9,369 bases of DNA from an uncultured Clostridium sp. (GCA_950059165.1 CATLUC010000062.1:1-9369), one strand, 5' to 3'; positions 1 to 6,850 are shown, numbered from the stretch's first letter. Translations and numbers: made by a program. Notes: generated by a model not told the origin, from the sequence alone.

Positions 1-90
1 GCAAATGGTTTAAATGATGTTGTTTTGCCTACTGTTGCAATGAAAATTATGAATAATTTAATTGTAATAAAAGAAGATATTAAAAAATAG
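1..90 (+). CDS. C-terminal end of an unrecognised protein (partial)
   Basis: Frame 1 is open from the first base to a TAG at 88-90 and gives 29 residues, beginning ANGLNDVVLPTVAMK and ending KEDIKK. The 5' part lies outside the window. The codon use matches the neighbouring genes, and hairpins follow directly, as expected at a transcription unit end. The tail is too short for me to assign a family. It is convergent with the LCP gene. Confidence 0.5.
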   Translation, partial: ANGLNDVVLPTVAMKIMNNLIVIKEDIKK

Positions 91-99
91 TTTCTACCG

Positions 100-146
100 G
101 GCTCAATAAGAATTTTAAGCATTGAGCCATTAGAAAAGTTTTTTCA
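100..146 (+). terminator. Possible terminator hairpin after the partial gene
   Basis: GGCTCAAT (100-107) pairs perfectly with ATTGAGCC (121-128) around a 13-base loop, starting 10 bases after the stop at 90. The T-run (140-145) begins about 11 bases after the stem rather than directly after it, so this is a weak intrinsic terminator at best. Its position right after a stop codon supports the call. Confidence 0.4.
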
Positions 147-182
147 AAGAAAAATTTAAGATAATAGTAATTTGAATAATAT

Positions 183-232
183 GAGGCATGAAAATAATCT
201 AAAAGTTATAAAATTTAAATCATGCCTCTTTT
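183..232 (+). terminator. Hairpin with T tail, probable terminator
   Basis: GAGGCATGA (183-191) pairs perfectly with TCATGCCTC (220-228), followed at once by TTTT (229-232). The loop is long (28 bases) and A/T-rich. The T tail is on the + strand, so it best serves transcription coming from the left, but the stem could also slow the convergent LCP transcript. Confidence 0.5.
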
Positions 233-235
233 GAT

Positions 236-283
236 GGAAAGCCAAAGAGAAAGGTTAAAGTCATGCAAATATTATGGCTTTCC
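236..283. repeat. Inverted repeat between convergent genes
   Basis: GGAAAGCCA (236-244) is the exact reverse complement of TGGCTTTCC (275-283), with a 30-base spacer. It lies just beyond the restored LCP stop codon at 293-295, where an LCP terminator would be expected. Neither side has a good T-run, so the terminator role is only possible. Confidence 0.35.
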
Positions 284-292
284 GATTTGTTA

Positions 293-1649
293 TTAATAAT
301 CTTTTCCAATTATAATTGTTACATCTACTTTGCTTGAGCTTGATTCGCTATTTTCTATGCTTCCTGTTCCGAATTACATCTTTCATATTTTTTAGATATG
401 TTTCTTTTACATTTTTCTTATTTATAATTGTAGTTTTAGAAGTCGTGTTTGTGCTACCTGTTCTAGTAACTTCATATCCAGCTCCTTTTAGTTGATTAAC
501 TACTTCTTGTAAATTGCTACTATCTCCACTTCCATTTAATACTTCTATTGTAATGTCTTTTTTAGAAACATCTGTAGTTGTTGTAGTATCTGTATTAGCT
601 TCTTCTCCATTATCATTAGTATCTTCCATATCTCTATTAAAGAATAATTCTTGCACTAATTCTTTGGTTTTAGCTTTATCATGAACAAATATACTTACAT
701 TGTTTGTTTTGTTTAAGTCTGGTACAGTTCCTGGAAGTGCATCTGTTAGTAGATTGCTTGTATCAAATTCTACTGCATAAGGTACATAGTCTTTTGCTAC
801 ATCAAAGTCTATATTTGTTATAACATATTCTTCTGCTACCTCCAAAATTTGCCCAATTTTAAATATGTTTTCTGGTTTTGCAGTTTGTTTAATTACTTGC
901 ATAATAAATTCTCTTTGTGTTCTCATTCTTCCAATGTCATTATCTCCATATTCTGCTGAATATGTTGGATATGTTTTTGTTACTGGATCCCAATTATCAT
1001 GTCTATATCTTAATACTTGTTCTGCTTTATCTCCATTTAGTTTTTGCTGTCCTTCTTTTAAATGAATATGCAAGTCTTGTGTGACATCATCATAATTCAT
1101 ATCTTTTGGAACATAAAAATCCACTCCACCAATAACATCAACCAATTTAATTAATGCTTCTGTTTTTACAACTACATAATATTGAATGTTTAACCCTGTA
1201 ATTTCGTTTACAGCTGCTAAGGTTTCGTCTGGCCTGTGTTTTCTATTATATAATGAGTTTATTTTTTCATATGCAGTTGCTTTAGCTGGATTTTTACCTG
1301 TGTATGTGTCCCTTGGAATTGATAGTAGGGTTGCTTTTTGTGTGTTTGGATTATATGAAGCTACCATTATTGTATCTGTTAAATCTACATTTTCTTGGTC
1401 TGTACTGATTCCTAAAATAAGTGTTCTAAATTCACCTAGATTTTTCCTTGTGTTTTCATCATGCCCTACCATTGTGGCAAGCATTCCTGACATCCCACCA
1501 CCATTTTTGTATACTCTATAAGAAAATACTCCTCCTGCTATTAATAAAATTAGTAAAAATATAAGTAGTATTTTTTTCCATATTTTCTTTTTTTTCTTTT
1601 TGTTTTTGCTACTTTTAGTATTTTTATTATTTGTTTGTTTATTTCCCAA
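293..1649 (-). CDS. LytR-CpsA-Psr (LCP) family cell-wall polymer ligase with LytR_C domain, frame restored by +1 shift at CGG
   Basis: LCP enzymes are membrane-anchored and transfer lipid-linked polymers (teichoic acid, capsule or other glycans) to peptidoglycan on the outer face. The protein has a Lys-rich start, one membrane segment (about 24-44) and an LCP domain (about 74-255). The domain shows D92, R113-D114 in SIPRDTYT, RYRHD at 214-218 and GDNDIGRMRTQR at 235-246. A C-terminal LytR_C domain starts at about 366 (ITIEVLNGSG). The start is TTG at 1649-1647, with AGGAG at 1663-1659. Read literally, the frame ends at 348 after 433 residues with the non-family tail RNRKHRK. Skipping one base at the in-frame CGG (371-369) gives GTGSIENSE and then VDVTIIIGKDY, a typical LytR_C ending, with TAA at 295-293. 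The restored length is 451 residues, and 1357 bases is one more than a multiple of three. Family call secure; how the shift is resolved is not. Confidence 0.9.
368..371 (-). other. Frame break at CGGA in the LCP gene
   Basis: On the coding strand the context is GTA ATT CGG AAC AGG, with CGG as codon 427. The zero frame ends six codons later at TAG. Dropping the C gives ATT GGA ACA GGA AGC (I-G-T-G-S), which continues into the LytR_C ending DVTIIIGKDY. This is the only in-frame CGG in the gene. Confidence 0.8.
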
Positions 1650-1656
1650 AATTATT

Positions 1657-1663
1657 CACTCCT
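1657..1663 (-). promoter_or_regulatory. Ribosome binding site for the TTG start of the LCP gene
   Basis: AGGAGTG on the - strand lies 7 bases before TTG (1649-1647). No in-frame ATG lies closer with its own site, so this SD fixes the TTG start. Confidence 0.75.
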
Positions 1664-1679
1664 AAATTTTCATGCTACT

Positions 1680-1708
1680 AGTATAGCAAATATGTTTTTA
1701 AAAATCAA
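1680..1708 (-). promoter_or_regulatory. Vegetative (SigA-type) promoter for the LCP gene
   Basis: On the - strand, TTGATT (1708-1703) is followed by a 17-base spacer and TATACT (1685-1680). The -10 is preceded by TGC, an extended -10 element. Expected transcription start is near 1673, which leaves a leader of about 24 bases before the TTG start and includes the AGGAG site. LCP is therefore probably transcribed separately from the two upstream - strand genes. Confidence 0.7.
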
Positions 1709-1770
1709 TAAAATTTACTAAAAATTCACAAAGGATGTTTTGGGCATAAGTTTAACAGTATCAAAGTTGA

Positions 1771-1992
1771 TTATTGTTTTGTTGTATTTTGTAAAGAATT
1801 ATAAATTCCATTTATAAATTCCTCATTTACTTTACCATCTGCTTCAACCTTTAAGTCTAACTGTTGTTCTTGTTTTATTGTCTCTTTTTCATTTTTGTCA
1901 TCTTTTTCTTTATTTTTTATAATCAATATTGCCATCAATATTAATATAAATATAGAAATTACTATTAAAATATTTTTCTTTTTTTTATCCAT
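1771..1992 (-). CDS. Small single-pass membrane protein of unknown function
   Basis: This 73-residue protein has a short Lys-rich N-terminus (MDKKKKN), one strongly hydrophobic segment at about 8-26 and a charged, Lys/Glu-rich outer or inner tail ending NSLQNTTKQ. The ATG start (1992-1990) has AAGGTGG at 2006-2000, spaced by 7 bases. Only 16 bases separate it from the stop of the BspA-like gene upstream, and its SD sits in that gap, so the two are very likely co-transcribed and perhaps work together at the membrane. I recognise no family. No clear terminator is visible between it and the LCP promoter (1709-1770). Confidence 0.6.
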   Translation of the reverse strand: MDKKKKNILIVISIFILILMAILIIKNKEKDDKNEKETIKQEQQLDLKVEADGKVNEEFINGIYNSLQNTTKQ

Positions 1993-2008
1993 TATTAATC
2001 CACCTTAT

Positions 2009-3908
2009 TTAATCTACTTTATCGACTTTGCAATTTTTAAACATATCTGTTGTGTTGGCACCTTCTTGTATTACCCAGCCATTTCCTACTGCAATACTAT
2101 TTAAAGAAGTACAATTAAAAAACATTTGGCTAAAATCGGTAACTTTATTTGTATTAAAACTTCTTAAATCTAATTCTTGTAAATTCCAACAATGCCAAAA
2201 TATCCATTTCATATCAGAAACATTGCTTGTATCAAATTTTTCTAGATTTAAACTTGTTATTGCTCTACAATTACAAAACATTGAATTCATTTTTATTACT
2301 TTACTTGTATTGAAATTACTTACATCTAGACTTTCAACTTCAAAAAGTCCTGTAAACATATATTGCATATCTGTTACATTATCAGTTACAAATCCACTTA
2401 CATCTAGTTGTTTTAGTGCATAACAGTCTCTAAACATATAACTCATATCTGTTACGTTTCTCGTATTAAAGTTGCTTACATCTAAATTAACTAGTGCATT
2501 ACAACTGTTAAACATTCTATACATTGTTGTTACATTTCTTGTATCGAAATTGCTTATATCTAAATTGACTAGTGCATTACAATTGTTAAACATCTGTCCC
2601 ATATCCTTTACATTTTCTGTTTTAAAATTACTTACATCTAAATTGATTAGTGCATTGCAATTCAAAAACATATTATTCATATATTTTACATTGCTTGTAT
2701 TAATTTTTTCTAAGTTTATTTTTTCTACGGCTTTACAACCACTGAACATACTTGACATATTTATTACTTTACTTGTGTCTATATTTCCTAAATTGATTGT
2801 TGTTGCAACTTCACAGTCTTTAAACATACTTCTCATGATATTTACTGGTATATTATCAATTGTCATTTTAGGCTCTTTTGTATATGATGTTAATGTTTTG
2901 TCTTTTGCAATAATTGCATATCCTTTACTATATGGAATATATATATAAGCATCATCCACTGATGTTTTTATAATGTTTTTCACTTCTATTTCTATTTGTT
3001 GATTTTCATTTGTTTCTTCTATATTGATTATTTGTTTGCCATTTTCACTAATATCACAATTTTTTTCATATCTGCATAATTCACTTCCTACTATTTCTTC
3101 TGTAGTTCCATCCATATATGTGATAACGTATCTTTCATTTTTTATTTCTTCTGGAATATTTATATTAGTTTCATAATTTTGTACATATTGTTCATACTCT
3201 CTTTCTATTTCTAATATGTTTTCATCAGTATATCCTGCCATTTTTAGAAAAAAATTAGCATAATCATTTAAACTTATATAATCATTTTTATAACTTCCTG
3301 TAAGATTATAAGATTCATAAAGCATTTCCTCTTTTGTTCCTAAATTAAATTTTTTTAAAAACTTATTAAAAGTTTCTTTGTCTATAGAATATAGTTCCTC
3401 TTCTTCTGTTATTCCGAACTCTATAAAAAACTCTTGCATTAGTTCTATATCCAAATCAGGCATTGTCATTGATATCATCATCATAAGCATTCCATAAAAA
3501 TTCATCTCAGGCATTGTCGCTCCAGGTACTGGTGGCAAAGAACCTATCATTTCATTCATCTTTTTCATGAAGTATTCTTCTTTGTATTCATTAAGAGTTA
3601 ATATATTATCATCATGATAAATAGACTTTATATTCAAAGTCAATTTATTAGGAGCATAATTTTTTGTATTTTTAGATATTCTCCATATCCCATGGATTTC
3701 TTCGTTATTTTCCATATCGTTATTTGCATACTTATCCAATATTTCCATTTCTTCATCAGTTGCTTTATTATATTTAGTTGCTGCTTTTTGTGCTTTTGTT
3801 AAAATCTCCTATTAGCATTGCAATTGTTATTCCTGCAAGTATTAGTAGCACTATTATTGTAATTACAAGTGCTATTAATGTAATTCCTTTTTCTCTTTTT
3901 TGCTTCAT
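2009..3908 (-). CDS. BspA-like leucine-rich-repeat (DUF285) surface protein with prepilin-type N-terminus; frame broken near 3808
   Basis: The start is ATG at 3908-3906, with AGAGGGG at 3923-3917. The first frame gives MKQKREKGITLIALVITI and a long hydrophobic helix, a type IV prepilin-like signal: cleavage would follow G8, and the usual Glu5 of the mature part is Ala. That frame ends after 44 residues (TAA 3776-3774). The +1 frame continues with the usual sequel EILTKAQKAATKYNKATDEE and runs on to 2009, so the two frames are one gene (1900 bases, one over a multiple of three; 632 residues restored). The middle part, including an acidic Met-rich stretch, matches nothing I know. The last 260 residues are BspA/DUF285 repeats. 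Such proteins are surface-displayed and adhesin-like in gut bacteria; the role here is inferred. An internal start at 3748 would lose the membrane signal and has no good SD. Confidence 0.8.
2096..2797 (-). repeat. Nine tandem 26-residue BspA/DUF285 repeats
   Basis: Nine consecutive units of 78 bases encode a pattern close to LDVSNFNTxNVTDMxxMFxxC followed by xAL and two variable residues. Units 2-5 are the most alike (NCNALVN recurs), which suggests recent duplication. Unit 6 loses the Cys (TGLFEVES). Unit 8 is Trp-rich (KWIFWHCWNL). A degenerate tenth unit ending TTDMFKNCKVDKVD closes the protein. Confidence 0.85.
3807..3810 (-). other. Frame break without CGG in the prepilin/BspA gene
   Basis: The coding strand reads ATG CTA ATA GGA GAT TTT AAC and then runs into stops. 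One base over, GAG ATT TTA ACA AAA GCA gives EILTKAQKA, the expected sequel of this signal. Related prepilin-type proteins usually have a G-D/E-N-G-I-L-T-K stretch here. Both a one-base insertion and an eight-base deletion (GGAGAT joined directly to TTTA) would explain it. Confidence 0.65.
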
Positions 3909-4033
3909 CTTTTGAACCCCTCTCACTTTCTAAATTATTGACCATTTTTTCATTAGTTATTCTTTTTTTAACATTATTATACACATATGTAAACTTTTTT
4001 ACTAGCATTTTGGAGTGCATATTAAATTTATTT

Positions 4034-4063
4034 TTGAATATACAATAATTATAATAATATATA
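4034..4063 (+). promoter_or_regulatory. Possible promoter for the M23 peptidase gene
   Basis: TTGAAT (4034-4039) and TATATA (4058-4063) are 18 bases apart, about 55 bases before the TTG start. The 210-base gap between the divergent genes (3909-4118) is extremely A/T-rich and offers several TATAAT-like boxes on both strands, so the choice is uncertain. I see no convincing -35/-10 pair for the - strand gene. Confidence 0.3.
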
Positions 4064-4104
4064 AAAAACTTATTATATTTTTTCATACATCTCATATAAT
4101 TTAC

Positions 4105-4111
4105 AGAGGTG
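4105..4111 (+). promoter_or_regulatory. Ribosome binding site for the TTG start of the M23 gene
   Basis: AGAGGTG lies 7 bases before TTG at 4119-4121. No ATG in this frame precedes the membrane segment, so the SD decides the start. Confidence 0.7.
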
Positions 4112-4118
4112 TATTGCT

Positions 4119-5166
4119 TTGCTAATAAAATCAATCAAAATCAGTAAAAAAATAATTATATTTTCACTGGCGACTGTGCTTCTTTTATCTAGCATTCTCA
4201 TTTTTTATTCTTTTGCATCAAACATAAATGAAGAAAAACAAGAAGATAAAAAGAATTTTATCAAATGGGTAGATTTTAATGTATCTTCTGAAGCACTTAG
4301 TTTAACTGCCAAATTAGATATTAATTCCCATACCAAAAATGAAGAAGTTACTTATAATTGGATTGAACTTTTGGCTTATCTAGCTTGTAAAAATGGAGGC
4401 AATTTTAAAAATTTTAAAGCCAATCATCTAAATTCTTTAGTAGAAGAATTAAAAAATGGACATACCATCAATGATTTAACACGGAGACATGAAGTTTTAT
4501 GATTATTATTTCGAGAGTTATTCAGCAGTTTTAGGTGGTTTTATTGGCAATTATTCTATTGAAGTCCCAAATGAAGATGGCACAAAATCTTATCAAGAAA
4601 AATATGGTCTAAAAGCTTTTCTTCCAATTGCAAAAAACTATAACTTTAGCCATTACGACGATTTTGGAAATGCTAGGTCATATGGTTTTAAAAGGACACA
4701 TTTAGGAAATGACTTAATGGGTAGTATTGGCACACCTATTATTGCTGTTGAATCAGGTGTTGTTGAAAATTTGGGTTGGAACCAATATGGTGGTTGGCGT
4801 GTTGGTATTCGTAGTTTTGATGGTAAACGTTATTATTACTATGCACATTTAAGAAAAAATCATCCTTATGCTCAAAACCTAGAACAAGGCATGGTTGTAA
4901 AAGCTGGTGATGTTATTGGTTATCTTGGTATGACTGGATATAGTACAAAAGAAAATGTAAATAATATTAATGTTCCTCATTTGCATTTTGGAATGCAACT
5001 AATTTTTGATGAGTCTCAAGTAGACAGTCCTAATGAAATTTGGATTGATGTTTATCAAATTATTGAGTTTTTGAAGAAAAATCGTAGTGAAGTTTATAAA
5101 GCTAATGAAGAAACTAAAGATTATGAAAGAAAATTTGATTTTATGGAAAATAGCTTAATGGAATGA
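4119..5166 (+). CDS. Membrane-anchored M23 family metallopeptidase, frame restored by +1 shift at CGG
   Basis: M23 (LytM/lysostaphin-type) enzymes are zinc endopeptidases that usually cut peptidoglycan cross-bridges outside the cell. The TTG start leads into a membrane segment (about 11-33) and a helical region of about 90 residues. Read literally, the frame ends at 4502 after 127 residues. The downstream frame (4489-5166) holds the rest: KFYDYYFESYSAVLGGFIG, then the catalytic domain. That domain has H and D of RTHLGNDLMG (codons at 4699 and 4711), the G-rich strand VGIRSFDGKRYYYYAHL and the HLH zinc motif in VPHLHFG (4978-4986). All expected M23 ligands are present, so the domain looks active. 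Skipping the C of in-frame CGG (4482-4484) joins the parts as NDLT-G-DMKFYDYY and gives 348 residues; 1048 bases is one over a multiple of three. It is divergent from the BspA-like gene and convergent with HtrA. Confidence 0.88.
4482..4485 (+). other. Frame break at CGGA in the M23 gene
   Basis: The context is TTA ACA CGG AGA CAT, with CGG as codon 122. The zero frame stops at TGA six codons later (4500-4502). Dropping the C gives ACA GGA GAC ATG AAG (T-G-D-M-K), running straight into the catalytic half. It is the only CGG in the gene in any frame. Confidence 0.8.
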
Positions 5167-5173
5167 TAGAATT

Positions 5174-5388
5174 TGGGTAGGATTTGGGGACGGCCTCAAA
5201 ATCCTATTTGAACACTTAGATTAAAAAGAAAACAATAGGATTTAGGTACAGCATCAAAATCCTATTTGAGCACTTAGATTAAAAGGAAAACTATAGGATT
5301 TAGGGACAGCCTCAAAATCCTATTTGAGCACTTAGATTAAAAGGAAAACAATAGGATTTTGGGGCCGTCCCTAAATCCTACCTAAATC
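5174..5388. repeat. Repeat element of 58-base tandem units with inverted ends, between convergent genes
   Basis: Three full units of exactly 58 bases start at 5178, 5236 and 5294, each beginning TAGGATTT and ending near GGAAAACAAT. A fourth, partial unit starts at 5352. Each unit folds back on itself: ATAGGATTT pairs with AAATCCTAT around a loop containing GGGACAG or a variant. The last part (about 5350-5385) is the reverse complement of the beginning (GGGTAGGATTTGGGGACGG side), so the whole array is bounded by inverted ends. It fills the space between the M23 stop (5166) and the HtrA stop (5398); further CTAAATCC copies reach the HtrA stop codon. It probably also acts as a two-way terminator. 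Confidence 0.85.
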
Positions 5389-5397
5389 CCCTAAATC

Positions 5398-6541
5398 CTA
5401 TTTTTTGCCTAATGTGATTTTTATTTCTTTGTTTATTTTGCCTCTTGTTACTTGCAGAGTCACTTCATCATTTGGTTTCTTAGTATAGATATATTGTCTT
5501 AAGTCATTCATTGTGTTTAATGTTACATTGTCAATACTTGTTATAATATCTTTTTCTTTTAGGTCGGTTTTTTCTGCTGGACCATTTTTTGTAATTTGTG
5601 CTACATATATACCTTTTTCAAATTTGATATTATAATTTGAAGTTGCACTTAAGTATGGTATAACTTCTTTGTCATAAGCATATATTCCAATACTTGCTTC
5701 TTCAAAGTTCCCCGTGTTTTGGAAGCTTTCTATTATTGGTTTTATAATATTTATTGGAACTGCAAAACCTATCCCCTCTGCTGACGAAATTTTTACCGTG
5801 TTTATTCCTAATACTTCTCCATTTGGATAAATTAGTGGACCACCACTGTTTCCTGGATTTATTGTTGCATCTGTTTGGATTAGGTCTGTCATATATGATG
5901 ATTTTTCCTCTTCTTCGATTTTTATGCTTCTGTTTTTTGCACTTATAATTCCTGATGTTACTGTTCTTCTAAATTCAAAACCAATTGGGTTTCCGAATTG
6001 CATATACTGTTTCTCCAACACGAATTTTGCTAGAGTCCCCTAAAGTTACATATTCTAAATTTTTAGCATTTATTTTTGTAATTGATAAGTCTAAGTCTGA
6101 ATCACTCCACACAACAGTTCCATCATAATTTGTTCCATTTTCTAATGTAATATAACATTTGCTGTGTTTTGCACCTGTTACATGTTCATTGCTTAAAATA
6201 TATCCATCTTCTGTTACTATCATACCAGTTCCTAAGCCTAATTCGCTTTCTGTACTTTTTGACAAAATACTATTTCCAGCATTTTTTAGTTTTGAAATTC
6301 CCACTACTTTTCTTGTTGTTTCTTCAATAATATCTGCCACAACTTTGCTATCTTCCTTGGCTTCTTCCACAGTTTGTTCCTCAATTGTGGATTGTGTTTT
6401 GGTTGCTTCATAATTTGATGGCTTTATTTCTATGTTTTGGTATGTAGTGTATAAGTAAAATGCTAAAACCCACACAATTAATATTGGAATTGTGGTTAAA
6501 ATTACTTTTTTTCTACTGTTTGTTTTCTTTTTTCTTCTCAA
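5398..6541 (-). CDS. HtrA/DegP-like membrane-anchored serine protease with PDZ domain, frame restored by +1 shift at CGG
   Basis: HtrA proteases degrade or refold damaged proteins at the outer face of the membrane. The start is TTG (6541-6539), with AGAGGTGG at 6555-6548. The parts are a basic N-terminus, one membrane segment (about 13-31), a Glu-rich linker, a trypsin-like domain and a C-terminal PDZ domain (about 275-378). The catalytic triad is complete: H120 in ILSNEHVTGA, D151 in DSDLDLSI and S232 in NPGNSGGPL. Read literally, the first frame ends at 5975 after 188 residues (RKPNWF). The second frame begins before the overlap and runs to 5398. Dropping the C of CGG (5995-5993) joins them as VYAI-G-NPIGFEFRRTVTSG, exactly the conserved HtrA AIGNPxG motif. 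Restored length is 380 residues; 1144 bases is one over a multiple of three. Monocistronic, convergent with M23. The promoter is not clear. Confidence 0.9.
5992..5995 (-). other. Frame break at CGGA in the HtrA gene
   Basis: The coding strand reads TAT GCA ATT CGG AAA CCC AAT TGG, with CGG as codon 183. Zero-frame reading stops at TGA six codons later. Dropping the C gives GCA ATT GGA AAC CCA ATT GGT (A-I-G-N-P-I-G), a near-invariant HtrA motif, so glycine is the expected residue at this point. Two other CGG triplets in the gene (in AAC ACG GGG and AAC ACG GTA) are out of frame and cause no problem. Confidence 0.85.
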
Positions 6542-6547
6542 TTGTTT

Positions 6548-6555
6548 CCACCTCT
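6548..6555 (-). promoter_or_regulatory. Ribosome binding site for the TTG start of the HtrA gene
   Basis: AGAGGTGG lies 6 bases before TTG at 6541-6539. It fixes the TTG start, just before the basic, membrane-anchoring N-terminus. Confidence 0.75.
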
Positions 6556-6602
6556 AAATTTAGTTTTTCCAAATTTTGATTTTTTAAACTTAAAATATTA
6601 AA

Positions 6603-6834
6603 TTTGGGCACATTCGGGACAGGCACCAAGTGACCCTTTTGGGCATAAGTGGGACAGGTTATCTAATAATTTTTTGGTAATTCAGTACTTGGATTGTTTA
6701 TTCTTGAAATAACTATATAATACATGTTTTGACCATTCAGTGCTGATCCCTAAAGTGTCCAAAATGGGTCACTCGGTGCCTGTCCCACTTGTGCCCAAAA
6801 GGGTCACTTGGTACCTGTCCCAAATGTGCCCAAA
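6603..6834. repeat. 232-bp element with 56-bp inverted arms and GGGACAGGCACC motifs
   Basis: The left arm (6603-6658) and right arm (6779-6834) are reverse complements at 53 of 56 positions by hand count. The motif GGGACAGG(C/T)ACC(A/G)AGTGACC occurs three times: once on + (from 6617) and twice on - (from 6822 and 6786). The 120-base core is A/T-rich and has no usable ORF. A transcript would form a very long hairpin. Its position between the divergent HtrA and NRPS genes is unusual for a terminator. It resembles a small non-autonomous mobile element, or the dispersed GGGACAGG-type intergenic repeats I recall from Bacillota genomes and associate with Y1/RAYT-type transposases. That link is from memory and inference. 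Confidence 0.8.
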
Positions 6835-6850
6835 ATTGTGCCTAAAGGTA

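Noticed and set aside
1650..1770. A terminator between the small membrane protein and the LCP gene
   Set aside because: I found no stem followed by a T-run on the - strand here; only the LCP promoter and SD are supported.
865..2948. Several + strand open frames opposite the LCP and BspA-like genes
   Set aside because: They are antisense shadows. The ones opposite the BspA repeats simply mirror the 78-base periodicity, and none has an SD or a recognisable protein.
3414..3416. CGG triplet inside the BspA-like gene
   Set aside because: It is out of frame (GAG TTC GGA ATA, read E-F-G-I) and the frame continues normally, so it is not a fourth CGG shift site.
3799..4134. A 111-codon open frame on the - strand across the divergent gap
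   Set aside because: It is Asn/Lys/Tyr-rich without family features, overlaps the prepilin signal in another frame and runs through the A/T-rich intergenic region. The prepilin frame has the SD and the conserved motif.
4489..5166. The M23 catalytic half as an independent gene
   Set aside because: GGAG is too close to ATG 4489 to be a good SD, the part would lack any export signal, and the preceding frame provides the membrane anchor ending exactly at the CGGA.
5178..5351. Regular 58-base repeats as a CRISPR array
   Set aside because: The units are directly tandem with no unique spacers of constant length, each is internally palindromic over only part of its length, and no cas gene is nearby.
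5398..6021. The HtrA second half as an independent gene
   Set aside because: Its ATG lies inside the overlap and would begin MLEKQYMQF, which is out-of-frame reading of VGETVYAI. It would lack His and Asp of the triad.
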